A stretch of DNA of 64,000 bases from Azorinus chamasolen (Eukaryota; Mollusca; Bivalvia; Cardiida; Solecurtidae). The notes under the pieces are model-generated. The model had not been told where the DNA came from and searched no databases. It worked only from the letters and a program-made list of their open reading frames with translations. Of the stretch, positions 43,583-55,464 are shown in pieces (positions within the stretch are counted from its first letter, which is position 1; every line of letters begins with the position of its first letter). Both the position numbers and the translations under genes were made by a program. The DNA lies in contig OY755244.1 in assembly GCA_963576725.1 (NCBI GenBank), forward strand, positions 31,903,876 to 31,967,875, given 5' to 3'.

Positions 43583-43787
43583 CATCTGCTTATTTGCCGG
43601 GATTCAGCAGCTGATAATACACATTAATAACTGTACAATCGTTTGGCGCCAAATAACTTTCGTCTGCACACACTGCCGTCTGCTTTAAGGGTAGGGGTTG
43701 GTTATCCTTCAATTTTTGCTGCGTCAGACAATTTTGATCCTGTTGACATGCCGAACTACTCGGCTTCTCATCTGGATCCATGCAGTA

Positions 43788-43931
43788 TCCATGCTTATAA
43801 AAACTTTTTAGTTGAGTCTGAGTTCGTTCTCAAGCTTTTGATTTGTCAGATTTGAGCGCTGGCTCAAATCTGACCAATCAAAAGCTTGAGAACGAACTCA
43901 GACTCAACTAAAAAGCTTTATAAGCATGGAC
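43788..43931. repeat. Near-perfect hairpin, TCCATGCTTATAAAA family
   Basis: Arms contain GAGTCTGAGTTCGTTCTCAA and TTGAGAACGAACTCAGACTC; centre GATTTGAGCGCTGGCTCAAATC. A second copy lies at 54424-54607. Confidence 0.9.
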
Positions 43932-44004
43932 CCTGGTTGCAAAGATGATCACAGATACACCAATTATCGCAAACCCTATGGTTCCCTTTCTGGTGACTGT
44001 AGCG

Positions 44005-44029
44005 GAGAGAGAGAGAGAGAGAGAGAGAG
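44005..44029. repeat. (GA)n microsatellite
   Basis: About 12 GA units in the RING gene intron. Confidence 0.95.
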
Positions 44030-44315
44030 TTAAACATTCCCCTGTTCAATAATCAGATAAGAAAATAATGAACATCATGCATATTCATTAGCTGGAATTT
44101 TATATAATAAACTTTTCAAGACAGTGTTTTGATGTGGCAACACCTGTACAAGCAGATCTATATAATGCCAAAAGCAAACAGAGCAGACCTGATCAGACGA
44201 CTCATATATAGGATTTAATTGCGTTAAAATGCGTTTATATTAGAGAAAGAGTTCACTCTACGGTATAATGTTCTTGTAGACAATAGTTTCTACTGTTAGG
44301 ACATAGCCTACTTAC

Positions 44316-44499
44316 TGCGTATGGTGAATTGAACCATTCATTGACAAGCTCCTTTAGGGCATAATTCACTGATGCCCGGCGTCGCAGGATTGGTCGAGCT
44401 GGGGTCATTCTCCTGCAAGAGGGGCAGCGCATTCGCAAGCGTTCCAGCGGTGCTCGGACACGACATGTCCTGGTTATTTTGGCAAGAGTTCTCAAGCAC
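44316..44499 (-). CDS. RING-finger membrane protein, middle exon
   Basis: Opens after a TTCAAACTAG acceptor. Its first base completes the Lys codon of exon A, then CLRTLAKITRTCRVRAPLER and LRMRCPSCRRM supply the fifth to eighth zinc ligands of the RING. The frame continues ALKELVNEWFNSPYA and stops at a strong GCA-GTAAGTAGG donor, phase 0. The reading frame stays open past this donor to 44253, but the donor and the phase-0 match with the 42874 acceptor favour splicing. Confidence 0.8.
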
Positions 44500-44689
44500 C
44501 TAGTTTGAACAAAGTAATAGTGTTTGCCTGTAGTCATAAAGATTCTTCATATCAACTAAGTCAGAAATATCCTGACGTGCACATATTTATTACCTATATC
44601 TTTCATTTTGCCGTGTCCGTTGAAAGGTGATTTGTTCTGTACAATAGGTATAGTGTAACCCTTTACTACATAAAATATTACAAGACTTA

Positions 44690-44946
44690 ATAAAAGTAGA
44701 CAAGGCAAGACTCTTCCCTACTCCCCGTGATTATTCGCAGAAAACACGTGGTAACACGTTAAAAGTGTATACAAAGCGCTCAAGTACTGAACTGAGAAGG
44801 ATCACCTTCAGTCAGAGGGTCATAAGATTATGGAATAAGTTACCAAATGATATAGTACTGGCACCCTCAGTTAACTCATTTAAACAATGTTTAAATGCGA
44901 AATGGGTAGGAGGTCCGGACAAGTTCAGTCCGGATTGCTTACACTG
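44690..44946 (+). mobile_element. LINE C-terminal remnant
   Basis: Encodes the end of a CR1/jockey-like polyprotein: RRITFSQRVIRLWNKLPNDI, VLAPSVNSFKQCLNAKW and a TGA stop. It lies in the first RING gene intron, antisense to the gene. Confidence 0.8.
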
Positions 44947-45367
44947 ATAGTGTGATATTATACTATCAGATTATTCAATATCAGGTGTCTTTTTAATTCC
45001 AGTTTTAACAACTAATGCAATTTAATTGACATTGATCCTTGCTCTCAAGTTATTCTGAGAACATCATTTAAATTGTGGATCCTTGACATTATATTTATAT
45101 GTAACTATACTGAGTGCATGGCACAAACCTTCCAATAAGGGAAAGCATAACTAATATTGCCTAAGAAACGTCATTGTTTATATGGGTATAATGTCCAAAT
45201 TTGGCAATTAATTATATGTGAAATGAGGCTCCTATGGGATCCGTCTGATCGGAATCTATTGTTTTAAAAGACGTAGAAAAGCTTATGTGTGGAGTAAAAT
45301 ATTGAAGCTGTACTAATCCATAGCTAATCCATAGTCGTGGTAAATGATGGATGCCAACAACATTTCA

Positions 45368-45438
45368 ATGCAAACAGGACAGAACCTGTTCAGACGGTTA
45401 CTACAGTGGTCGTCTGAGCTGGGTCTGCTCTGTTTGAG
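45368..45438. repeat. Hairpin MITE core
   Basis: GCAAACAGGACAGAACCTGT facing TGGGTCTGCTCTGTTTG. Confidence 0.75.
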
Positions 45439-45569
45439 TAGACGTATCGTTGAGTAAAATGTTCAACCCATTTGCTCCCGGTGGATTCTTCCGTGCTTAT
45501 ATATTGGATTAGTTTATCTAAAGGATGTCTGGTCTAAATTTTCATTTTGTTTTTATATTAAATTTTCTA

Positions 45570-45643
45570 TCAGCAAACAGTGTAGACTCTGATCGGACGC
45601 CACAGTATACGGCGTCTGATCAGAGTCTGCACTGTTTGCCTAC
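45570..45643. repeat. Hairpin MITE core, GACGCCACAG subtype
   Basis: GCAAACAGTGTAGACTCTGA facing TCAGAGTCTGCACTGTTTGC, with core CGGACGCCACAGTATACGGCG. Both arms carry the same changed triplet (CTC/GAG), keeping the pairing. Confidence 0.85.
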
Positions 45644-46037
45644 GTCCACTATATGGGATCGTGGGAGCAAATGGGTTACATGTGTTTCTTTCTCGTCGTT
45701 TAAGAATTAGAAAAAATTGAAGGAATCATAGTTCGGGGAAATTGGTTGTATTTCTGGTGGATTCGCTACGATATATACACATATCGGGTTTCCTTTCTTC
45801 CTTCCTATTTCTGCTCCTATTTAAATAAAACTTACCGTGCAGAACCTTCTATATTAACACAACATTTATAAAAATCTGAGTTTGAATCTGAGCCCATTGT
45901 CAAGTAGATCTGTCTGACTGGTCAGATTTTGTGTTCAGCTTTGGTTTGTTGTAATTCTGCACGCAGGCATATGCTTGAGAATGCGGTCAGATTCACGCAA
46001 AAGGTCTTATGACATCGGGACCTAGTCAAAAACTTAC

Positions 46038-46174
46038 TTCAGACAGAAGCTATGTCCACATGTCAGCGTGTGTGGCTGCGTGAAGTATTCCAAACACACG
46101 GGACACCGTAGTCCCTGTACCAGGGTTTCCGCTTGGAAGGATCCGTTGGTCCCATCTTCTTCCTCGACGTCCAT
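46038..46174 (-). CDS. RING-finger membrane protein, first coding exon
   Basis: Encodes MDVEEEDGTNGSFQAETLVQ and the first half of a C3HC4 RING: CPVCLEYFTQPHTLTCGHSFC, ending LK at an AA-GTAAGT donor. With the middle exon the ligands read C-x2-C-x11-C-x-H-x2-C-x2-C-x24-C-x2-C. RING proteins of this form are E3 ubiquitin ligases; with the C-terminal membrane anchor this one should act at an organelle membrane. The CPVC...CGHSFC style is TRIM-like but no B-box is seen. Another in-frame ATG at 46268-46270 would add 32 residues; the acidic start next to the RING seems likelier. Confidence 0.82.
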
Positions 46175-46454
46175 GCGAGCACTGAGGCGACCCCACTGGG
46201 AGGCACGACAAATTACGCGCTCTATACCATGCACTCCGTTTTTATCAAACGAAAGAGACAGACATGACAACAGAAATGAATGCGTTGCTAACGTATGACA
46301 TGAGCGTCATGAATGAAACGCTACATGACGTTATGACGTTAAGACTCTAAGATATTATGCATACGTTATCGTGCATGCATCATATAGAACATACAGATGC
46401 CTTTTACATTGTGATGTTTAACCCTAACAGTGCGGGACACGAGTCACTAATGTT

Positions 46455-46527
46455 CTTTGCAAACAATGTAGACCCATATGAGAGGGTTCCAAGGGGACCC
46501 CTCTCTTGTCTTACAGTGTTTGCAAAT
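46455..46527. repeat. Hairpin MITE core
   Basis: GCAAACAATGTAGACCCATA facing CTTACAGTGTTTGC; element ends TTTAACCCTAACAGTGCGGG (46418) and TTCAAAGGGTTAA (46562). Confidence 0.8.
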
Positions 46528-46839
46528 GATAGAACACTTGTTTCCCGCATTCAAAGGGTTAACTTAAAGCTTCAAAAATAGACTATCGACAAATGAGAAA
46601 CTATTCAAATTAGAAATGTGTCCAAATATAACAATGCATTCTGCATATATCTCGAGACCTCTTTCAGACGCATTATTTCACTACTACTGGCGTATCTATG
46701 ATTACCTATGCACTTTTGTCCAGTAGCGATATTTTAATCAAATACATGTAGTAAGAAACATTAAAATACAGTTAAGGTACATTATTACAGTACAATTTTG
46801 CACGGAATGTGCTAAATAAAGTTGGTCCTTTAAAGATTT

Positions 46840-47465
46840 CGAGAACCTCTCTATATATACTGTCATACACGAGAACCTCTCTATATATACTGACATACAC
46901 GAGAACCTCTCTATATATACTGTCATACACGAGAACCTCTCTATATATACTGTCATACACGAGAACCTCTCTATATATACTGTCATACACGAGAACCTCT
47001 CTATATATACTGTCATACACGAGAACATCTCTATATATATACTGTCATACACGAGAACCTCTCTATATATACTGTCATACACGAGAACCTCTCTATATAT
47101 ACTGTCATACACGAGAACCTCTCTATATATACTGTCATACACGAGAACCTCTCTATATATACTGACATACACGAGAACCTCTCTATATATACTGACATAC
47201 ACGAGAACCTCTCTATATATACTGTCATACACGAGAACCTCTCTATATATACTGTCATACACAAGAACCTCTATATATACACTGTCATACACGAGAACCT
47301 CTCTATATATACTGACATACACGAGAACCTCTCTATATATACTGTCATACACGAGAACCTCTCTATATTGCCTAACATACAGTAGAACCTCTCTACATAT
47401 ACAGTAGAATATTTCTATATATACTGACATACACGAGAACACCTCTATATACACTGTCATACAAT
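46840..47465. repeat. 30-base minisatellite, array 1
   Basis: About 20 units of CACGAGAACCTCTCTATATA plus TACTGTCATA, with variants TGACATA and occasional 32-base units. Because the unit is a multiple of three and stop-free in some frames, long repetitive open frames appear on both strands. These are not genes. Confidence 0.95.
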
Positions 47466-49453
47466 ATATATACGTTTTATTTCCTCTTTACAGAGATTTG
47501 ATAACATAGTAACAATTGAAATACAATGTTAACACAAATAACATATGTACATGTACAGTTAGTATGAATTACACGAAATGGTAGGTCAAGACAAAAAGAA
47601 CAAAGAAGTCGGATTAGATGAGAAAATATAGGGTCATAAGATTGTTGGATAGAAAGTGATAGAGATGGCGAAGGAGAGCATAGTGCAGAATGCAACGTGC
47701 TTATCACATGATTAAATAGCATAGGACTTTCAAGTGCCGATGGTTTAAAGTGAAGACGCCTCAACCCCTTTTCAAACTTTAAGGAATTGTGATATCTTGA
47801 CCTGGACCATCAACAAATGAATTTGTCTGAGCACACTGTATTTTCGCTTGTATTCCACCTCAAAACGAAACGAAACTAGAGAGGTGGAAAAACGAAAATG
47901 AAAAACAGTTAATTATACCTGTTATTGTTATATATTCACATCAGTGAATAAGCCCGTAACGTCTGTGATACAGTTTTAGGGTTTTAACGACAAATGGGAT
48001 GAATAAGCGAATTGCATTTTCATAATAGGTGTCATCAGTATAATGTGTATAGACCATACTACCAAGCATTATTTGCAATAGCATTTCAGAGTTGCTCTGG
48101 CACGAGGCTCTTATGGTAGGTGAGAAGTGGTAGCTTAGAAAATCAAAAATACATTTCCTGTCACTTTCGAGGGATTGGCACTCTGTAATAACATGTTTGC
48201 ACAAGTCGCGGGTTCGAGAATTGCATAAAGCGCAGATGAAGTCCTTGTACTCTACATACGTCCAAATTCGCGCAATTAGGCATTTATTGTTCTGACTAAT
48301 GACGTCTTGCGGGAGTCTCCACACGTCTGCGAGAGTGATACCAAAGTGAAGACTTCGAAATCTGCAGAAATCACTGTCTACCGATGTGCGTTGAAGCCAT
48401 AGTGTGTTGTGAAATTCGGTAATCGCATTATTAACAATTCTTTTCCAAGAATATTTACTAGGAAAAATGCCATACTCTGCATAATTGTGTAAATGAGATA
48501 CGATGTTGTACTTACTTAATATGGTAAATACATCTGCAATGAAACCCATCTGCTGTATGTTGTCATTCAAAGCCATTCTTGTTAAAAACAAATTAAGCCT
48601 AAAACTAAAAACTCTTTTGCATAGCATATGTGCAGGCATAGTGCACAGTTTTTGGAGAAAACAAAGTTTCCGTCTGTGTATTTCTGCTTCCATAGGTAAA
48701 CCAGCCCAGCATCGGTAGAGCCATGTCTGTTCTGGTTCTCTGTGGAAGTTTCTGTATGGCTTTGGCACACAGGCGCTTAACCTTTTCTAAATTGTAAATG
48801 TCTCCGGCCGTTAGAGAATGCCAAAGTTCACAACCAAACAACACTGTCGGTAGTGTGACCTTCTCAATTAGGGATTTCAGGATAACAGGGTCAATAAACA
48901 AGCGACCGGCATCAACTGCTAGTATAGAAAATAAAGAGTTGCGTCCCTTTTCACAACGTTTCTGAACCATTAAGGAATTGGACAAAGACGATGTCAGCTG
49001 GATGCCTACGTGTTTAACTGTATCAGATCTGGGTATATTGAAGGGACCTAAAGTCACGCTGTTTCCAGGTACACTGTTAGCTTTTGATTTCGAAAACTTC
49101 ATAGCCACACATTTGTTTTCGTTAAAAGAAAACCTCCATTTCCTGGAATATAGATACCTAGCATTTTGCTTAAGTTAGTCAAATTGTTACTGACGACTGA
49201 AAGGTCATCAGCTAGGACAGGGTTCCCGGTTTGGATATTGCCTACGCTTGTGCCTAATCTACTACCTTCTAATTCGTAAAGCAATTCATTTATGTAGAGG
49301 AGGTACAACCAACTCGATAACACACCGCCCTGTCTGATCCCCTGTTTTACGGGAAATGCATTGGATATGGTTCCGTTTACAAGAACCTGACTTTGTATGT
49401 TAGTATAACTGTCTCGAATAACGTTAAAAATAGACCCAGTTATACCAGTTATA
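47466..49453 (-). mobile_element. 5'-truncated LINE inserted in the minisatellite
   Basis: Minus strand: an RT segment (NGTISNAFPVKQGIRQGGVL, LYINELLYELEGSRLG, then VLADDLSVVSNN), a frameshift near 49100, the thumb (SDTVKHVGIQLTSSLSN, TLPTVLFGCELWHSLTAGDI), a second frameshift near 48770, and a C-terminal domain ending ICALCNSRTRDLCKHVITEC (Cys/His knuckle) and YHRRYGLIH with TGA... stop at 47941. The 3' UTR extends to 47466. The catalytic box is LADD rather than YADD. Its ends abut repeat units on both sides, so it landed in an existing array. Confidence 0.85.
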
Positions 49454-50697
49454 TTGACATATAGTAGAACCTCTCTATATACATGTATACTGGCATACAA
49501 TGGAACAGCTCTATATATACTGACATACAACGGAACAGTTCTTTATATACTGTCATACACGAGAACCTCTCTATATATACTAACATACAGTATAATCTCT
49601 CTCTATATATACAGTAGAACATCTCTATATATATACTGTCATACACGAGAACCTCTCTGTATATACTGTCATACACGAGAACCTCTCTGTATATACTAAC
49701 ATACAGTAGAACATCTCTATATATACTGTCATACACGAGAACATCTCTATATATACTGTCATACACGAGATCCTCTCTGTATATACTAACATACAGTAGA
49801 ACATCTCTATATATACTGACATACACGAGAACATCTTTATATACAATGTATACTGTCATACAAGAGAACTTCTCTATATATACTGACACACAGCAGAACC
49901 ACTCTATATATACTGACATACAGTAGAACCTCTCTATATACATGTATACTGACATACAATGGAACAGCTCTATATATACTGACATACAACGGAACAGCTC
50001 TATATATACTGACATACAGTAGAACATCTCTCCATCTCTCTCTATATATATACTGACATACACGAGAACCTCTCTATATATACTGACATACACGAGAACC
50101 TCTCTATATATACTGTCATACACGAGAACCTCTATATATACACTGTCATACACGAGAACATCTCTATATATACTGTCATACACGAGAACTTCTCTATATA
50201 GCCTAACATACAGTAGAACCTCTCTACATATACAGTAGAATATTTCTATATATACTGACATACACGAGAACACCTCTATATACACTGTCATACAAGAGAA
50301 CCTCTCTATATATATTGACATACAGCAGAACCGCTCTATATATACTGACATATAGTAGAACCTCTCTCTATATATTGACATATAGTAGAACTTCTCTATA
50401 TACATGTATACTGACATACAATGGAACAGCTCTATATATACTGACATACAACGGAACAGTTCTTTATATACTGTCATACACGAGAACCTCTCTATATATA
50501 CTAACATACAGTATAACCTCTCTATATATACAGTAGAATATCTCTATATATACTGTCATACACGAGAACCTCTCTGTATATACTAACATACAGTAGAACA
50601 TCTCTATATATACTGTCATACACGAGAACATCTCTATATATACTCTCATACACGAGATCCTCTCTGTATATACTAACATACAGTAGAACATCTCTAT
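49454..50697. repeat. 30-base minisatellite, array 2
   Basis: About 40 units, more varied than array 1 (CAACGGAACAGCTC, CAGTAGAACATCTC, CAGCAGAACCACTC). Larger blocks recur: about 49850-50035 resembles 51720-52020, and 49454-49600 resembles 50400-50545, showing higher-order duplication. Confidence 0.93.
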
Positions 50698-51690
50698 TTA
50701 TTATACTGCAAAGTAAATTCCTCGATTTTGATTGGTCAATTAGCCATGTATAAAAGCCGTGTATCCCTCTAAATTCTGATGTATACACGGAGTCATGAGC
50801 AACAATGGAATTTCCCCCGTCGAGGACCTCGCTTCATTGCTACAATAAAATAAAAATGGCCGACAAGCTTCACTTCCTCGATTCGGTCCAAACAACCGTT
50901 CTCAAACGAAATAACAAGAGTTTGGGGCGGAACAAAGTTATCAATTGAGAAACATTTTTGTTATAGTTGTTGTATAACAATGCAAATGAACCCGATACGT
51001 GGCGAATGTCTTTTTCTGTTCTGATGCTGAAAATGTTGTCAAAGTGCTTGTGCAAGTACTGATTAGCCCCCAAATCCCCGCTTTTACTAAGACAATCCAC
51101 ACCCAATTCGATTCAGATTTTATTTATACACATTCATAGTCCACGTACCTGTAAATTGCAGTATAGCCGCTCCTTCCAACGCCCATTTGTTTGAATATTA
51201 TAAAACCGTCACTTTGATGTCATCCAAATGACGTCGGAAATGCGCCAATCTCTCTATTAAGTTTAACCGTTCTTATACTGAAAAATAGTGTTTGCTTAAC
51301 CGCTGATATGCTGAAAGTTTTACTAACGTCTGATTATTTCAATCATTTGAGAAACTAATGCACTTGGAAGACCCCTTTCTATCCACAAATGCAATGAGCT
51401 GGTTATTATACAGATATTATTTATATAAGCCCTTACCTTACAGCACGAGGCCCCTGAGGGGAAGCAAAATGACGCCTACATTAACAACGCTAATTAAGTT
51501 AATTAACTGCTACAAATATTAAACTTTGCAGTATAATAAAATCGTTATACAGATCATTGGCGGGATATCTGACTTTTTATTCCCTGCTGAGGAAAATACA
51601 TGTAGTCCTCGCCTAACGGCTCGGGCAACATGAATTTCCTCAGCAGGAAACAAAAAGTCAGATACCCCGCCAATGATCTGTATCACTAAT
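50698..51690. mobile_element. Foldback element inserted in the minisatellite (copy I)
   Basis: Left end TTATACTGCAAAGTAAATTC; right part AACTTTGCAGTATAATAAAA followed by a hairpin of ATACAGATCATTGGCGGG and CCCGCCAATGATCTGTAT around TGCTGAGGAAAAT. Internal sequence (AATTGCAGTATAGCCGCTCC) is repeated inverted at 55465-56260. No coding sequence. Confidence 0.8.
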
Positions 51691-52250
51691 AATATACTGA
51701 CATACACGAGAACATCTTTATATACAATGTATACTGTCATACAAGAGAACTTTTCTATATATACTGACACACAGCAGAACCACTCTATATATACTGACAT
51801 ACAGTAGAACCTCTCTATATACATGTATACTGACATACAATGGAACAGCTCTATATATACTGACATACAACGGAACAGCTCTATATATACTGACATACAG
51901 TAGAACATCTCTATATACATGTATACTGACATACAATGGAACAGCTCTATATATACTGACATACAACGGAACAGCTCTATATATACTGACATACAGTAGA
52001 ACATCTCTCCATCTCTCTCTATATATATATACTTCTCTTTATATACAGACATACACGAGAACACCTCTATATATATACTGACATACAGAAAAACCTCTCT
52101 ATATATACTGACATACAGTAGAACTTCTCTTTATATACCGACATACATGAGAACCTCTCTATATATACTGACATACAGAAAACCTCTCTGTATATACTGA
52201 CATACAGTAGAACATCTCTGTATATACTGACATACGTTAGAACATCTCTA
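51691..52250. repeat. 30-base minisatellite, array 3
   Basis: Continuation of array 2 beyond the foldback insert; about 18 units, ending at CGTTAGAACATCTCTATAGC. Confidence 0.93.
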
Positions 52251-52435
52251 TAGCGAATACATATTCGTGTAATAAATGATGGCATCGTGAATATTAATTA
52301 GATTACTTTTTAAAATGACATATTAACAAAGAAAAGACGTAGAATCACATATCTATGTTATTCCATAAGCAAACAGAGCAGACCCTGTTCAGACGGCTTC
52401 TATCTGTTTGCAAAGACGTAGAAAGGAATACATGT

Positions 52436-53375
52436 ATATCCTGAATGTGGGAGATCCTTCGAAAGCAAAAGTAACAATGCGAAAAGAGAAAATTGCACAG
52501 ACTCGGTTTTATTGAGTCTGTTCATGAGTAGTAATTAAAAGTGCAACACTACTCATGCCCCTAGCACCGGCTTAAGCAGTATTCAATTTTCAAAACTAAT
52601 GACATCAAAACGAATGATCCCGAAAGACCAGAAAATATAATAACAGTGAAAATGAAGTACGGGGCGACTATTTACGGCCGCCACACAAGTACACATGCTG
52701 CTGTGAAGTAAATATATCCTGAATGTGGGAGGTCCTTCGAAAGCAAAAGTAACAATGCGAAAAGGCGCATTGGTTGAGCTGAGCGACAATATGAAATTCA
52801 ACACACACATCGACAACATCACTAGTAAAGCAGCTCAGACATTGGGATTCATCAAACGCAACTTGAAACCATGCCCGAAACAAGTCAAAGAACGGGCTTA
52901 CCAGTCACTAGTACGACCCAAATTAGAATATGCCTCTTCAATATAGAATCCTCAGCAGCAAACCCAAATAAAACAAATTGAACAGACACAGCGCAATGCT
53001 GCCAGATTTGTTGCCAACAAGCCTTTCAACCCACATCACCCAGACAGTGTTACATCAATCATCTCTTCACTCCAGTGGCCTTCATTACAACAACGTCGAC
53101 AACGATTTGACTTGGTCCTCCTGTACAGGGTTGTCCATGGTCTTGTTGATGTACCAGCCTCATATGTACCAACTCCTGCTACTATCCTTTCAACCAGACG
53201 AAGCAACAGTCTAAAATTTCTTCAACCACACAGCCGATTAAATATCTACCAGCACTCTTTTTCCCTAGAACTATACTAATCTGAAACAGCCTGTCCACCT
53301 CAGTTGTGACTGCCCCGAGCCTGGATGCCTTCAAGACTGCCGCCCAGTCACTCCCAGTTCGCCAGGTGTAGTGCA
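52436..53375 (+). mobile_element. LINE C-terminal fragment with duplicated 5' edge
   Basis: From about 52780 the plus strand reads LSDNMKFNTHIDNITSKAAQ, GFIKRNLKPCPKQVKERAY, SLVRPKLEYASSI, a stop, then QRNAARFVANKPFNPHHPDS, SSLQWPSLQQRRQRFDLVLL and ending near SLPVRQV. This is the post-catalytic region of CR1/jockey-like LINEs, with a stop at 52944 and frame changes near 52980 and 53270. A piece of its left edge (CCTTCGAAAGCAAAAGTAAC) is present twice, at 52453 and 52734. Confidence 0.8.
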
Positions 53376-53661
53376 GTGGGAGAATGTACAGTGTTAATAC
53401 GTTTGGCAATTAGCTATTTTATCAGTCATGTTGGATACACTGCCCGCACTTTAACCAGCATGCAGTTTTAAACCCTCTTCAGTAGATGCCGTTGTTCTGG
53501 CGTTGAGGAGTATACAATTGAAGTGAAGTTGAAGTATAGATTAAATGGTTAACCCTTTCAACGCTTAATTTTCAAAAGGACTATTCCAAAATTCAAACAG
53601 GTCAAGCTTACCGTAAATATTTGTTTGTTGGTTTTTTTTTTAAAAATACATGTAAGTGTAA

Positions 53662-53738
53662 TATAACAAACAGTGCAGACCCTGGTGAAAGGGTTTTTTG
53701 TGGGGACCCTCTCAACTGGGTCTACACTGTTTGTATAG
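53662..53738. repeat. Hairpin MITE core, GGGTTTTTTG subtype
   Basis: AACAAACAGTGCAGACCCTG facing TGGGTCTACACTGTTTG; ends TTAACCCTTTCAACGC at 53549. Confidence 0.8.
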
Positions 53739-54027
53739 GGCATACGTGACTCGCTTCCAGCACAGAAGGGTTATTCAGGTGATCTTTTGTATCGCTGTGG
53801 ATTTTTTCGGACCAGCAAGGTCTAATATGATTTTCTACAGGTATCTGCGCCACATGGTCAGTTCGATATCGATACTTATGCATGAAAACCCTTTTATCTG
53901 ATTAATGATTTTACCATTATTTATGACATCATGAATATTTATTATCTGAACTTTTATAACGACCTCTGAAGAAAGGAATGTTTTATTCTGGCAGAAAGTG
54001 TAAAATCATATCTATAAATCATGTCAT

Positions 54028-54102
54028 AAGCAAACAGAGCAGACCTAGATCGGACGGCTCCTACAGGAGCCATCTGATCTGGGTCTACTCTGTTTACAAA
54101 TG
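54028..54102. repeat. Hairpin MITE core
   Basis: AAGCAAACAGAGCAGACCTA facing TGGGTCTACTCTGTTTAC; centre CGGCTCCTACAGGAGCCA. Confidence 0.85.
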
Positions 54103-54423
54103 CATGAAAATACAAAATGTACGTATCTATCAGGTACAGGGTTAATTTCAAAACTCACCCGTGTTTTCAATGAATAATCAAAGCACCGAGACACATAAAT
54201 CACAACAAGCAGATACAATTATATGTATGATGCAGATCCAATCTAGCCGCTGCCTATCCAACGGGACGTTTGATAGGAGTCCACACTGCTTTACATTCAT
54301 CATTGCCACTTTGATTCCTTTGGACAACGTGTTATATACATAGTGTTCCTGTTGTTACTCTACTTTGCACAAATCTGGCAAAACATATAAAACAAGACAT
54401 CGACCGCACATGCTTTTATTAAA

Positions 54424-54607
54424 CCAGGGTCCATGCTTATAAAACTTTCAGTTGAGTCTGAGTTCGTTCTCAAGTTTTTGATTGGTCAGATTTGAGCCTT
54501 TGGCTCAAATCTGACCAATCAAAAGCTTGAGAACTCAAATCTGACCAATCAAAAGCTTGAGAACAAAACTCAGACTCACCTAAAAGCTTTATAAGCATGG
54601 ACCCAGG
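54424..54607. repeat. Hairpin, TCCATGCTTATAAAA family, copy 2
   Basis: As 43788-43931, but the right arm contains an extra repeat of CTCAAATCTGACCAATCAAA. Confidence 0.9.
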
Positions 54608-54689
54608 TATTGTATACAATAGAACTTGTCTTAAGCAGCCACCAAATTGAGGTATAATTAGCAGATGGTAGCTTAATGTTAATGTGTCA

Positions 54690-55123
54690 TTGATGGAAAT
54701 GTTTGTATCGATATATCGATGTATCGATTTCTATACACGAACATAATTTATGCTCTGTAGTACCATCCATCTGAGTGTAAAAAGTCAAAGGCACAGTTAT
54801 AGACTAATATCAGTCGTTCATGAAGTAAAAGTTAAAATTTTCAAGGGTTCCGTTTCAAATGGAAATATCTGGACAATGTCGCTGGATATGGCTTAACCCA
54901 TCGAGTAAACACCGTAAAATGGCGGAAATGAAAGCATGCGTGGACATTCTTCAGAAGAATTTCACTAGAAGTATACAAGAAGTTATCAACCTGTGTGAAA
55001 TATAGCCCATGGAAAGGTGTTTATTTGTTCTCCATTCGTATCGATATTTTGAAACCAATATCGATATCGGATCGACCGGCGTGTATCAATGATATATCGA
55101 TACCGTTCCTATGAATGACACCT
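54690..55123. repeat. Short element with TCGATATATCGA inverted ends
   Basis: GTGTCATTGATGG and GTATCGATATATCGATG on the left; ATATATCGATACCG and ATGAATGACACC on the right. About 430 bases, non-coding, MITE-like. Confidence 0.7.
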
Positions 55124-55284
55124 CTAGCTTAATTAATATCAAAAGTAATACATAAAGCTCCTTTAGGGGCCTTCTGCATTACTTGTGTCCTGCATTATCA
55201 ATCACCTGATTTTAACGATTCTATGTTCACTGAATGAATGTCCGGACATGTTCTACTGTAAATACAACATGGTAATGTGTGAGC

Positions 55285-55350
55285 GTCCGTTCAGAGTCGA
55301 ACTTATAACCTCCTCATTCGGGAGGAGCGCTATGCTACTGAGCAAATGAG
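55285..55350 (-). mobile_element. tRNA-like SINE remnant
   Basis: Minus strand reads TTGCTCAGTAGCATAGCGCT (A-box-like), an anticodon-like stem CTCCTCCCGAATGAGGAGG and AAGTTCGACTCTGA (B box). No full cloverleaf acceptor stem. Confidence 0.5.
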
Positions 55351-55464
55351 ATCCAAAGTGGCGCACTTTAGAGACAAAAAGGTCTCATATTTATTTTGAG
55401 ATTTTATATTCTAAACATGTTACCCAATACATCTGCTCGTTTTTATACACAGGGTTTGTGTATA

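Noticed and set aside
44253..44315. Continuation of the RING exon to a stop at 44253
   Set aside because: A strong GTAAGT donor at 44315 and a phase-0 match with the 42874 exon favour splicing; unspliced read-through remains possible.
46738..47460. Repetitive 240-residue protein on the minus strand (and similar frames to 50.5 kb)
   Set aside because: It is the translation of a 30-base minisatellite, open on both strands, without start context or codon bias.
46840..52250. CRISPR-like repeat array
   Set aside because: Units are directly adjacent with no unique spacers, and the DNA is eukaryotic.
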